DNA from: CBDUEV01 sp965366365
GTDB taxonomy: Bacteria > Actinomycetota > Acidimicrobiia > Spongiisociales > JAENVV01
NCBI GenBank assembly: GCA_965366365.1
Contig: CBDUEV010000035.1
Span: 1-30,460, forward strand
Length of the DNA: 30,460 bases
Reading direction: 5' to 3'
A model generated the notes under the pieces. It was not told where the DNA came from. It worked only from the letters and a program-made list of their open reading frames with translations, and did not search any database. The first letter of the stretch is position 1. Each line of letters opens with the position of its first letter. A program made the translations under genes and the position numbers. Below, in pieces: positions 14,075-21,323 of the stretch.

Positions 14075-14890
14075 ATGCACTCGAAAACCCGGGTGATGTT
14101 GTTGGTGGCCGTCTTCCTATTGGCTGCCTGTGGCGACGCGCCTTTTGCCGAGCTGGGCAGGGTCGACGAATGGGTCGATGCCGGAGCCGGAGAAGAAACC
14201 GATACGGAAGCTCCCACCACCACGGTGCCGGCCAACGTTGCGCGCCCGATCGGTGACATCGTCTGGTACAACGGCTGGGCCCGAGAGGTGCCCTCCGAGC
14301 CCAACGAGGTCATCTCGATGGTGTGGGGTCGAACGGATGGTCTCGATGCCTATGTCCAGACCTCGCCGAATGAGATCGCGGCCGCCCTCCCCGGACTGAT
14401 GATTCCCGGCGAGGTGGCTCCGGGCGTCAAGTTCGTCACCAGTCAGCTCGTGTACGCCCGGTCGAAGGGCAATCTCACGAATTACTTCGTTGCCGCCTTT
14501 GGCTTCTGGCGGATCGACCCGTACACCGCCAGCAGCCAGGTCGGACAAGTCGCCACTCTCAAGGTTGCCACCGAACAAGAAGTACCGAGAGACATCACCG
14601 ACCCCACCGGGGGGTGCGGCCGTTTCGCCGATCGGGATGTGACCAGCTGCGACGCCCTCGAGATCAACGGTCACCCTGCCTGGTGGATCATCAGTCTCGA
14701 CGGAGAGAATCTCGTCCTGCTTCAGGATCAATACCGTTACGAGTTCACGCTTCGTCCCAACGTCGAACGGGCCACGATCGAAGCCATGGCGACGTCCATG
14801 GTTCCGATGGCGTCGGTCAGCCCAAGCGAGGCAACCTTGGCGCTGGAGCCGGTCGGCGGCGGTGTTGCCGTTGAGGAATCCTCCGGCTGA
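14075..14890 (+). CDS. Secreted lipoprotein of unknown function
   Basis: A 271-residue protein not matched to any family I recognise. The N-terminus MHSKTRVMLLVAVFLLAAC is a signal peptide with lipobox LAAC, placing the lipid-modified cysteine at residue 19. A Thr/Pro-rich linker (TDTEAPTTTVPAN) follows, then a folded region of about 190 residues rich in aromatic residues (IVWYNGWAREVP, FGFWRIDPYTA). Two cysteines in GGCGRFADRDVTSCD are probably disulphide-bonded outside the cell. The ATG at 14075 is preferred to the in-frame ATG at 14051 because of the adjacent GAGG and the position of the -10. It stands before the ABC exporter gene but has its own promoter. Confidence 0.72.
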   Translation: MHSKTRVMLLVAVFLLAACGDAPFAELGRVDEWVDAGAGEETDTEAPTTTVPANVARPIGDIVWYNGWAREVPSEPNEVISMVWGRTDGLDAYVQTSPNEIAAALPGLMIPGEVAPGVKFVTSQLVYARSKGNLTNYFVAAFGFWRIDPYTASSQVGQVATLKVATEQEVPRDITDPTGGCGRFADRDVTSCDALEINGHPAWWIISLDGENLVLLQDQYRYEFTLRPNVERATIEAMATSMVPMASVSPSEATLALEPVGGGVAVEESSG

Positions 14891-14936
14891 ACCTGGGGGG
14901 CACGAGCGTCGGTGGCCCGAAAGCCGGAATCGGCGA

Positions 14937-14942
14937 TAGGCT
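14937..14942 (+). promoter_or_regulatory. -10 element upstream of the ABC transporter gene (TAGGCT)
   Basis: TAGGCT lies 27 bases before the TTG at 14970, giving a leader of about 20 bases. It would serve the ABC transporter and the coupled dehydratase gene. Confidence 0.5.
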
Positions 14943-14969
14943 GGGGTCCCATCTCAGAACGGTTGTCCT

Positions 14970-16877
14970 TTGTTCCATTCCGGTGGCTGGTACGCCCGGC
15001 TCCAGTACGACGAAACCCAAGACCGACCGAAGGTCGATCGCAACCTCCTCACACGGGTGATCGGCTACGGACGTCCCTATGCAGGCGCAATGGTGGGGGT
15101 CTTGCTGACGATCCTGGTCATCTCGACGCTGTCGGTGTTGCCGGCCATCCTCATTCGCGAGCTGATCGACACCGCTATCCCGGAAAAGAATCTCGGCTAC
15201 CTCGCCCTATTGGGCGCCGGCATGATCATCGTCCCGGTCGCCAATGCCGTCATCGGAGGTGTGCAACGCTGGCTCTCCGCCAAGGCGGGGGAGGGGATCA
15301 TCTTCGATCTCCGCTGCGAGCTGTACGCCCATCTGCAGGCGATGTCGCTCAGGTTCTTCACCGCCACGCGGACCGGCGAGCTCATTTCGCGACTCAACAA
15401 CGACGTCGTGGGAGCCCAGCAGGCCATCACAGGCACGTTTGTCTCGATCGTGTCGAATGTCGTGTCGGTCGGCGTCATCCTCGTCGTCATGTTCCGGACC
15501 GAGTGGAGGCTCACGCTCCTCGCCGTGGCGGCCCTGCCGCTGTTCATCTTCCCGGCTCGACAAGTGGCCAAGGTGTTGCGGAGGGTCACCGAGGAGCAGA
15601 TGGAACACAACGCCAACATGTCGGCCATTCTCCAGGAGACGTTCAATGTGAGCGGCGCGCTCCTCGTGAAGATCTTCAATAGGGCTGCTTCGGAGCGGCA
15701 GCATTTCGCCGAGGAAGCGGCCCACGTGCGCGATCTGGGGGTGCGCCGTGCTCTGGTGGGGCGTTGGTTCTTCGCGGCTCTCGGACTGGTCAGCGCCGTC
15801 GGAACGGCCGCCGTGTTCTGGGTGGGCGGACTCCTCGTGATCCAGGACGTGATCACCTTGGGCGCCATCATCATGTTCTCGACCCTGACCGCCCAGCTGT
15901 ACGGGCCGCTTTCGGCGTTGTCGAACGCTCGTGTCGAGTTCGCCACCTCTCTGGTCTCCTTCGAGCGGGTCTTCGAGGTGGTCGACCTGCCGCTCGACAT
16001 CATCGAGCGTCCGGACGCCATCTCGCTCGAGAGTCTCCACGGTGCGGTCGAGTTCGACCAGGTGTCATTCCGCTACCAGACGGGCCAACCGGAGGGCCTC
16101 GAACAGGTGAAGCGGTTCAGCCCATGGGGCTCGGGCAGCGTGGTCGGCGATGCGGTCGATGTGACGTCGACCTCGACGAGGGAGTACGCCATCTCCAACG
16201 TTTCGTTCTCGGCCCAGCCTGGCGAAATGATCGCCCTGGTGGGGCCGAGCGGCGCCGGAAAGACCACGATCAGCTACCTGGTGCCGCGGCTCTACGACAT
16301 CAATGAGGGGATCATCCGCATCGACGGGCACGACGTCCGGGACCTCACCCTGAGCTCGCTGGCCAACGGTATCGGAGTGGTCACCCAGGAGAGCTACCTG
16401 TTTCACGATACGATCGCCGCCAACCTTCGGTACGCCAAGGAAGACGCCAGCCTCGAGGAACTGGAAGCAGCCTGTCGGTCTGCCAACATCCACGACTTCA
16501 TCAGCTCGCTGCCTGCCGGGTACGACACCATGGTCGGCGAGCGCGGCTACCGGCTCTCGGGCGGCGAGAAACAGCGCCTGGCCATTGCCAGGGTGATTCT
16601 CAAGAACCCTGAGATCCTGATCCTCGACGAGGCGACCTCCCACCTCGATTCCCAGTCGGAGGCGCTCATTCAAGACGCACTCGAGAGGGTCATGAAGGGC
16701 CGCACCTCCCTGGTCATAGCCCACCGGCTGTCAACCATCCTCGCCGCCGACCGCATTCTGGTCTTGGACCAAGGCGAGCTCGTACAGCAGGGGAGCCATG
16801 AAGAACTCATGGAGTCCGACGGGCTGTATCGCGACCTGTATGAGACTCAGTTTCGAGCGCAGCCAACCTCGGCCTGA
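14970..16877 (+). CDS. ABC transporter permease/ATP-binding half-transporter (type IV exporter)
   Basis: A 635-residue exporter half. Residues ~35-340 hold six transmembrane helices with coupling-helix sequence RFFTATRTGELISRLNNDV (128-146). The nucleotide-binding domain has A-loop Y369, Walker A GPSGAGKT (425-432), Q-loop Q473, signature LSGGE (529-533), Walker B ending D553-E554 and switch H585. Between A-loop and Walker A there is a ~36-residue insertion (about 371-406, SPWGSGSVVGDAVDV). It is in frame and both flanks are normal. The start is TTG; no in-frame ATG or GTG lies between it and the conserved region. Its TGA overlaps the next ATG by one base (TGATG). Homodimer is likely; substrate unknown, lipid or drug export being usual for this architecture. 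Confidence 0.88.
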   Translation: MFHSGGWYARLQYDETQDRPKVDRNLLTRVIGYGRPYAGAMVGVLLTILVISTLSVLPAILIRELIDTAIPEKNLGYLALLGAGMIIVPVANAVIGGVQRWLSAKAGEGIIFDLRCELYAHLQAMSLRFFTATRTGELISRLNNDVVGAQQAITGTFVSIVSNVVSVGVILVVMFRTEWRLTLLAVAALPLFIFPARQVAKVLRRVTEEQMEHNANMSAILQETFNVSGALLVKIFNRAASERQHFAEEAAHVRDLGVRRALVGRWFFAALGLVSAVGTAAVFWVGGLLVIQDVITLGAIIMFSTLTAQLYGPLSALSNARVEFATSLVSFERVFEVVDLPLDIIERPDAISLESLHGAVEFDQVSFRYQTGQPEGLEQVKRFSPWGSGSVVGDAVDVTSTSTREYAISNVSFSAQPGEMIALVGPSGAGKTTISYLVPRLYDINEGIIRIDGHDVRDLTLSSLANGIGVVTQESYLFHDTIAANLRYAKEDASLEELEAACRSANIHDFISSLPAGYDTMVGERGYRLSGGEKQRLAIARVILKNPEILILDEATSHLDSQSEALIQDALERVMKGRTSLVIAHRLSTILAADRILVLDQGELVQQGSHEELMESDGLYRDLYETQFRAQPTSA

Positions 16878-17815
16878 TGGTTGACCCCGGTGATGTCCAC
16901 GACGCGTCGGTCAGAATTGCCGACCACGTCAGGACCACGCCGGTCGTCGCCTATCAGCGACCTGGGACGGATCTCCCGCTGAGCCTCAAACTCGAGATGC
17001 TCCAGCACACCGGTTCTTTCAAGGTTCGTGGCGCCTTCAACAAGCTCCTCACCAGCCCCGTTCCGGCCAAAGGGGTGATTGCCGCTTCGGGGGGGAATCA
17101 CGGGCTGGCCGTGGCGTACGCAGCACGACGCCTCGGCGTACCTGCTGAGATCTATGTGCCGACCGTCATCTCCCCGGCCAAGTTGAACCGACTCAGGTCG
17201 ATCGGGGCAGACGTCACCGTCGCCGGCTCGGTCTACTCCGAGGCGCTGTCGGCCAGCGCCGAGCGCGCCGCAGCCACCGGCGCCATGGTGATCCACGCCT
17301 ACGACGACGCGGCGGTGGTGGCCGGGCAGGGCACCACGTTCAGAGAGTTCGACGCTCAGGTTCCGGACCTCGATACCGTGATCGTGGCGGTTGGGGGTGG
17401 CGGGCTGATCGGCGGGGCGGCCGCCTGGTTCGGAAACGGGGTGAGGCTCCTCGGTGTCGAAACCCACGGTACGGCCACCCTCCACACGGCACTGGCGGCC
17501 GGCGCACCGACCGCCGTCGAGGTGAGTGGGGTGGCTGCGGACGCGCTCGGTGCGCGGACGGTGGGCGAGATCACCTTCACGCTGGCCCGAGCGTACGTCC
17601 ACCAGGTGCTGCTCGTCTCCGACGAGGATGTCGAGGCGGCGATGCGCACGCTGTGGGACGATCTCCGGCTCGTGACAGAGCCAGGGGGTGCCACCGCCCT
17701 GGCCGCCCTTCTCGCAGGACGGTACGTGCCGGCCCCCGAGGAACGGGTCGGCGTACTGATCTGTGGCGCCAATACCGATCCAGCCGCCTTCGGTTTGATG
17801 GTGAATGCGCCCTGA
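16877..17815 (+). CDS. Threonine/serine dehydratase-like PLP enzyme (fold type II)
   Basis: A 312-residue PLP enzyme that deaminates threonine or serine to the 2-oxo acid. TGSFKVRGAFNKL carries the Schiff-base lysine K49. SGGNHG (71-76) binds the substrate carboxylate. VGGGGLIGG (172-180) is the phosphate-binding glycine loop. TEPGGATALAALL near the C-terminus is also typical. There is no ACT regulatory domain, so it resembles catabolic or serine/threonine-dehydratase-like members rather than biosynthetic IlvA. Racemase activity is possible in this group. It overlaps the ABC gene stop by one base, so the two are translationally coupled, though no functional link is evident. Confidence 0.87.
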   Translation: MVDPGDVHDASVRIADHVRTTPVVAYQRPGTDLPLSLKLEMLQHTGSFKVRGAFNKLLTSPVPAKGVIAASGGNHGLAVAYAARRLGVPAEIYVPTVISPAKLNRLRSIGADVTVAGSVYSEALSASAERAAATGAMVIHAYDDAAVVAGQGTTFREFDAQVPDLDTVIVAVGGGGLIGGAAAWFGNGVRLLGVETHGTATLHTALAAGAPTAVEVSGVAADALGARTVGEITFTLARAYVHQVLLVSDEDVEAAMRTLWDDLRLVTEPGGATALAALLAGRYVPAPEERVGVLICGANTDPAAFGLMVNAP

Positions 17816-17822
17816 GGTGGCG

Positions 17823-18185
17823 TCACCCGTCCCGAACGAGGTTGCGGGCGAGAATGGGGTCGGCCGCCGCCAGGAGGAGGTTGTCGCCGTCGTGAGTCAC
17901 CCATAACCCGGGGTGTGCCTCGAGCCACAGACCGCTCGGAAACACCGACAAGGCTCTCCGGGCGCGTCGGTTGGGGGGCCGATACACCAGAACCTCCATT
18001 GCCGGGGCCCGGACGGCCGGAACCGCTCCCAGCAAGTCGAATTGGCCGAAGAGCCGAGCCATTCCCTCGGCCGGGTCGAGGGGTCGAAGCGCGTCCCACC
18101 ACTCGACACTGCCGCAGGTTGGGCAGGCGCTCACTCCGGTTCCCGCGACTTCGACGATGGTGTGGCGGCACTCGACTGTGTTCAT
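17823..18185 (-). CDS. Uncharacterised small protein with a CxH...CxxC putative zinc site
   Basis: A 120-residue protein with no family I recognise. Near the N-terminus C6-x-H8 is followed by C21-P-T-C24, a plausible single zinc-binding site of rubredoxin or zinc-ribbon type. The C-terminal half (VLVYRPPNRRARRAL, WLEAHPGLWVTHDGDNLLLAA) looks like a small beta-rich domain. It diverges from fdhD with 32 bases between. Upstream on the minus strand CATCAT lies six bases from the ATG at 18185, an imperfect -10. A shared role with fdhD is only suggested by position. It converges on the dehydratase gene with a 7-base gap. Confidence 0.65.
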   Translation of the reverse strand: MNTVECRHTIVEVAGTGVSACPTCGSVEWWDALRPLDPAEGMARLFGQFDLLGAVPAVRAPAMEVLVYRPPNRRARRALSVFPSGLWLEAHPGLWVTHDGDNLLLAAADPILARNLVRDG

Positions 18186-18217
18186 GCTGTCATGATGGCG
18201 GGTGGGTGTGACACTTT

Positions 18218-19084
18218 TTGTGCCGTCGAGCGCGCCAGGCCGGTAGGGTCGCGGCAGCGTCGGAAGGTCTGCCCATCGACAATGACAGCGACACGTCTAC
18301 GGTCTCCCGGCCGATCGTCAGAATCGGCGATGGGGCGGCCCGGTCCACTCAGGATGTCGTGGTGGCCGAAGCGCCTCTGGAGATCCGCCTGGAGACGGTT
18401 CCGTTGGCCGTGCTCATGCGGACGCCCGGGCACGATGTGGAACTGATCAAGGGCTTCTTCATCACCGAAGGGATCGTTGTGGGGGAGCACGAGATCGCCG
18501 AGGTGAGGGTGGTGGAGGGCGACCCGGAGAAGAACCGATGGGAGGTGGTGCTCGCCGAGGGTGTGCACGTCGACCCGACTCGTTTCCAGCGCAACGTCTA
18601 CACGAGTTCCTCCTGTGGCGTCTGCGGCAAGGCGAGCATCGATGCGGTGAGGCTCACGGCGGCGCCGGCCGAGCCGGGGCCGGTTCTGAGCTACGAAGTT
18701 CTGTTCGGTCTGGTGGACCGATTGCGAGTCGGGCAGGCCACGTTCGACGACACGGGGGGCCTTCATGCCGCGGCGGTGTTCGACGCTTCCGGCGAGATGG
18801 TTCTGCTCCGTGAGGACATCGGCAGGCACAACGCGGTCGACAAGGTGATCGGAGCCTTGGGAGGCGCCGCCCGGTCCCGCCAACTGGTGCTGGTGGTCTC
18901 GGGTCGAGTCTCTTTCGAGATCGTCCAGAAGGCGGCGGTGGCGGGGTTGCCGGTCGTATGTGGGATCTCTGCGGCCTCTTCGCTGGCGATCGAACTCGCC
19001 GAGGAGTTGGGCATGACGCTCATCGGGTTCCTACGGGGCAGCACCTGCAACGTCTACACCGGTGTAGACCGGCTCCGGCCCTAA
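18218..19084 (+). CDS. fdhD: Formate dehydrogenase accessory sulfurtransferase FdhD (start uncertain)
   Basis: FdhD transfers sulfur from a cysteine desulfurase to the molybdenum-bis-MGD cofactor of formate dehydrogenase. SSCGVCG with C123 and C126 (numbered from the TTG) is the sulfur-carrying CxxC loop. TFDDTGGLHAAAVFD, LLREDIGRHNAVDKVIG and SGRVSFEIVQKAA are highly characteristic. No formate dehydrogenase is in the window. The frame's only common upstream start is TTG at 18218, but a TAGGGT -10-like sequence at 18244-18249 lies downstream of it. GGAAGG (18262-18267) sits seven bases before an in-frame ATC at 18275, so the protein may begin there. Conserved residues start around VSRPIVRIGDG, compatible with either. 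Confidence 0.9.
   Translation: MCRRARQAGRVAAASEGLPIDNDSDTSTVSRPIVRIGDGAARSTQDVVVAEAPLEIRLETVPLAVLMRTPGHDVELIKGFFITEGIVVGEHEIAEVRVVEGDPEKNRWEVVLAEGVHVDPTRFQRNVYTSSSCGVCGKASIDAVRLTAAPAEPGPVLSYEVLFGLVDRLRVGQATFDDTGGLHAAAVFDASGEMVLLREDIGRHNAVDKVIGALGGAARSRQLVLVVSGRVSFEIVQKAAVAGLPVVCGISAASSLAIELAEELGMTLIGFLRGSTCNVYTGVDRLRP
18244..18249 (+). promoter_or_regulatory. Possible -10 element inside the annotated 5' end of fdhD (TAGGGT)
   Basis: TAGGGT fits the TANNNT pattern of the window. If used, transcription begins near 18256, downstream of the TTG at 18218. Confidence 0.35.
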
Positions 19085-19087
19085 CAT
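19082..19087 (+). promoter_or_regulatory. -10 element of the small lipoprotein gene (TAACAT)
   Basis: TAACAT lies seven bases before the ATG at 19095. It overlaps the TAA stop codon of fdhD. Confidence 0.5.
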
Positions 19088-19094
19088 CGGCGGC

Positions 19095-19529
19095 ATGCGC
19101 GGGCTTCCTGGCATTCTCATCGTCCTGACGGCCTGCGCCGGCGCGGTGGCCCCGACGTCCTCCCCGACCAGTGAGGTCACTGGTGCTGAACCGACCACCC
19201 CCGTGGTCGAAGCGGCCGGCGCGAGTGGATGTGCGGATGTCATCGACGTCGAGGTCGTCGCAGATGGCGACGGCCGGTACACCGTCTCGGCAACGGTCAG
19301 TTCGGCCGACACGGGGTGGGAGAAGTACGCCGACCTGTGGACAGTCACTGCCGGCGGTACCGTGGTCGGCGAGCGGGTGCTGACGCATCCGCACGAGACG
19401 GAGCAGCCCTTCACTCGCTCCCTGAGTGGAGTGGAGTTGCCGCCAGACCTAGCGGAGATCGAGGTTTCGGCCCGTGACTCGGTCGCCGGATTCTGCGGTG
19501 CGAGCTTCGTGGCGGAGGTGCCTCGCTAA
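19095..19529 (+). CDS. Small secreted lipoprotein of unknown function
   Basis: A 144-residue protein with a short signal peptide (MRGLPGILIVLTAC) and lipobox LTAC, modified cysteine at residue 14. A Thr/Ser/Pro-rich linker follows (PTSSPTSEVTG). The domain from about residue 45 to 144 looks like a single immunoglobulin-like beta sandwich (YTVSATVSSADTGWEKYADLWTV) with a HPHETEQPFTRSLSGVELP segment that I have seen in other uncharacterised proteins. One cysteine pair (GCADV, GFCGAS) could form a disulphide. It has its own -10, 7 bases away. It converges on the next gene with overlapping stop codons. Confidence 0.7.
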   Translation: MRGLPGILIVLTACAGAVAPTSSPTSEVTGAEPTTPVVEAAGASGCADVIDVEVVADGDGRYTVSATVSSADTGWEKYADLWTVTAGGTVVGERVLTHPHETEQPFTRSLSGVELPPDLAEIEVSARDSVAGFCGASFVAEVPR

Positions 19530-19927
19530 CTCTTGATGGCTTGAGCGCCCAGAAAGGCCAACGCATAGCCTGCGTACGCCACCAGGCCGCCCACCACCGA
19601 AATGAACCCGTCGAAGTTGTCGAAACGGAGATCTTCGAGGAGCTCGACGACCCCGACGATGGCCAGCGCGTATCCTCCGACCCTGGCGAACACGTCTGGC
19701 GGAGCGATCTCGGCGAGGGCGCCAGGGGCAAGTCGTGGTAGGCCGATGACCAGCCCCGCGATCACCACGGCCACCGTGGTCACGAAATACTCGGTGGCGA
19801 TCAGCTCGAACAGAAGCCATGCCCCCACCACCAACGCAGCCCCCAGCGACACCATGGCAACGCCCGAGCCTCCAGTCGTACCGGCAGCAGGAGAGTCTGC
19901 CCTTTCGTTGGGTTCATCCGTCATCAT
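19526..19927 (-). CDS. Small four-helix membrane protein of unknown function
   Basis: A 133-residue protein with a hydrophilic N-terminus (MMTDEPNERADSPAAGTT) and four hydrophobic segments at about 23-43, 47-63, 80-99 and 107-128. No family is recognised. The frame is open to 20032, but ATG 19927 (or the next codon, ATG 19924) is chosen because a strong AAAGGGAGGG purine tract precedes it. A TATCCT -10-like element lies at 19954-19959. Its TAG stop overlaps the TAA stop of the convergent lipoprotein gene in the four bases CTAA. It diverges from the metal-efflux operon. Confidence 0.65.
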   Translation of the reverse strand: MMTDEPNERADSPAAGTTGGSGVAMVSLGAALVVGAWLLFELIATEYFVTTVAVVIAGLVIGLPRLAPGALAEIAPPDVFARVGGYALAIVGVVELLEDLRFDNFDGFISVVGGLVAYAGYALAFLGAQAIKS

Positions 19928-19953
19928 CCCTCCCTTTCCGTCTTCCCGCTTCG

Positions 19954-19959
19954 AGGATA
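19954..19959 (-). promoter_or_regulatory. Candidate -10 element of the four-helix membrane protein gene (TATCCT)
   Basis: TATCCT on the minus strand, 26 bases from the ATG at 19927. It leaves a short leader that includes the purine-rich ribosome binding site. Confidence 0.4.
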
Positions 19960-20016
19960 CGCGTCCGCCGAGAGGGAGGTCCCCTGGAATGGGAGTCCGG
20001 GGTTTTCTCTGAAGAT

Positions 20017-20032
20017 ATGAGCGGATGTTCAT
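20017..20032 (+). promoter_or_regulatory. ArsR/CzrA-type operator (ATGAGC-GGAT-GTTCAT)
   Basis: An imperfect inverted repeat with half-sites ATGAGC and GTTCAT, flanked as ATATGA...TCATGT. This resembles the ATGAAC/GTTCAT-type operators of metal-responsive ArsR repressors. It lies eight bases before the -10 of the regulator gene and covers the expected -35 region, so binding would block its own promoter. The site itself is visible; its use is inferred. Confidence 0.65.
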
Positions 20033-20040
20033 GTATCTGC

Positions 20041-20046
20041 TAGTCT
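20041..20046 (+). promoter_or_regulatory. -10 element of the metal-efflux operon (TAGTCT)
   Basis: TAGTCT lies nine bases before the ATG at 20056. The operator lies immediately upstream. Confidence 0.55.
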
Positions 20047-20055
20047 GATCGAGTG

Positions 20056-20406
20056 ATGGCGGAGACCCCAGACGAGCGGCGCGACAGTCCCGGTGGAGTG
20101 AGATTGGATGCTCGGGCTGCCGAGCAGTTGGCCGAACTGTTCAAGCTCCTCGCCGATGAGAAGCGGCTCCGGATGATCTATCTCCTTCTCGAAGCCGGCC
20201 GGCTCTGCGTGGGCGACCTGGCCGGATTGGTCGGAAGCAGCGACTCTGCCACCAGCCATCAACTCCGCCAGATGCGGCTTGCCGGTCTGGTGCGATCCGA
20301 AAAGCAGGGCCGAGAGGTGTTCTATCGAGTGGCGGACTCGCACGTGGCCGTGCTCCTGGACGTGGCCATCGAGCACTATCTCCACGACCCCCAGACCGGC
20401 CGATGA
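20056..20406 (+). CDS. ArsR/SmtB-family metal-sensing repressor, CzrA-like
   Basis: A 116-residue winged-helix repressor. The recognition helix region reads SSDSATSHQLRQMRLAGLV (61-79), and EKQGREVFYRV is the wing. The C-terminal helix carries D94-x-H96-x10-H107-x2-H110, exactly the alpha-5 metal site pattern known from CzrA (D, H, H, H). The alpha-3 region is LCVGDL with only C51, so that site is not of the thiolate (CxC) type. Zn(II) or Co(II) sensing is therefore expected. ATG 20056 is chosen over the adjacent GTG 20053. Its stop overlaps the CDF gene start by four bases (ATGA). The operator just upstream implies autoregulation with release by metal. Confidence 0.88.
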   Translation: MAETPDERRDSPGGVRLDARAAEQLAELFKLLADEKRLRMIYLLLEAGRLCVGDLAGLVGSSDSATSHQLRQMRLAGLVRSEKQGREVFYRVADSHVAVLLDVAIEHYLHDPQTGR

Positions 20407-21305
20407 GCGCAGGTCACCGCCATGGTCCCCGCCCTGGGGAGCGACACCGACGCCCCCTGTCCATTGCCTTCGGGCTGGTCGTGCTATTCATGGTCGTGGA
20501 GGCGGTGGGTGGCGTTCTGACCGGCTCCCTGGCTCTGGTATCGGATGCGGGTCACATGGCCACCGACGCCATCGGGTTGGGCATGGCCTTGGCGGCCATC
20601 GTGACGGCCAACCGTGCAGCCCGCGGAACCGGTCGCACCTATGGTCTCTATCGGTTGGAGATCCTGGCTGCCCTCGCCAACGCCGTCCTGCTCTTTGCGG
20701 TGGCCGGCTTCGTGATCTACGAAGCAGGATCCCGGCTGAGCGATCCGGTCGAGGTGCTGTCGGCGCCCATGCTCGTCGTAGCCGTGGGGGGTTTGGTGGT
20801 GAATGTGATCGCCTGGCGTTTGCTGGCTCCCGGGGCACAGGAATCGATCAACGTGAGAGGCGCATATGTTGAGGTGGTCGCCGATTTGGCGGGTTCGCTC
20901 GGCGTGATCGCCGCTGCTCTGATCACCATCTTCACCGGCTGGGAGTACGCAGATCCCCTCATTGCCGGTGTGATCGGCCTCTTCATCGTCCCGCGGGCGT
21001 GGCGCCTCGGTCAACAAGCGATCCGGATCCTGGTGCAGGCCGCCCCCGCCGGACTCGACCTGGAGGCCATGCGACGCGACCTTCTGGCCGTGCCGGGGGT
21101 CGTCGATGTTCACGACCTCCACGTGTGGACGCTCACGTCCGAGATGGACGTGGCAACCGTGCATCTCATGACACGTGAGGGCGCTGCCAACCATCCGGTG
21201 CTGGACCGGGCGCGGACAGTGCTCCAGGATGGCTACCAGATCAGCCATGCCACACTCCAAGTGGAGCCGGATTCTCATCGCGGGTGCGCTGAGGTCACCT
21301 GGTAG
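20403..21305 (+). CDS. Cation diffusion facilitator (CDF) metal exporter
   Basis: A 300-residue proton-coupled exporter with a His-rich N-terminus (MSAGHRHGPRPGERH), six helices, and a C-terminal ferredoxin-like cytoplasmic domain (about 210-300, PGVVDVHDLHVWTLTSEMDV). The TM2 metal site is H51-x3-D55 (SDAGHMATD). The TM5 site reads E157-x3-D161 (YVEVVADLAGS), where many zinc CDFs have H-x3-D. This resembles an actinobacterial subgroup as I remember it and could alter metal choice. Coupled by a 4-base overlap to the CzrA-like repressor, the same arrangement as czrA-czrB. Expected role: Zn/Co efflux when the repressor is metal-loaded. Confidence 0.9.
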   Translation: MSAGHRHGPRPGERHRRPLSIAFGLVVLFMVVEAVGGVLTGSLALVSDAGHMATDAIGLGMALAAIVTANRAARGTGRTYGLYRLEILAALANAVLLFAVAGFVIYEAGSRLSDPVEVLSAPMLVVAVGGLVVNVIAWRLLAPGAQESINVRGAYVEVVADLAGSLGVIAAALITIFTGWEYADPLIAGVIGLFIVPRAWRLGQQAIRILVQAAPAGLDLEAMRRDLLAVPGVVDVHDLHVWTLTSEMDVATVHLMTREGAANHPVLDRARTVLQDGYQISHATLQVEPDSHRGCAEVTW

Positions 21306-21323
21306 GCCATCGGGAGGGCCGGA

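Noticed and set aside
14970..16877. The ABC ATPase insertion as a sign of frameshift or assembly error
   Set aside because: Both flanks are in the same frame with all ATPase motifs in order, so a real insertion is more likely.
18210..18224. GACAC-TTTTT-GTGCC near the fdhD start as an operator
   Set aside because: The pairing is only three to four bases around the T-run, too weak to support a regulatory site.
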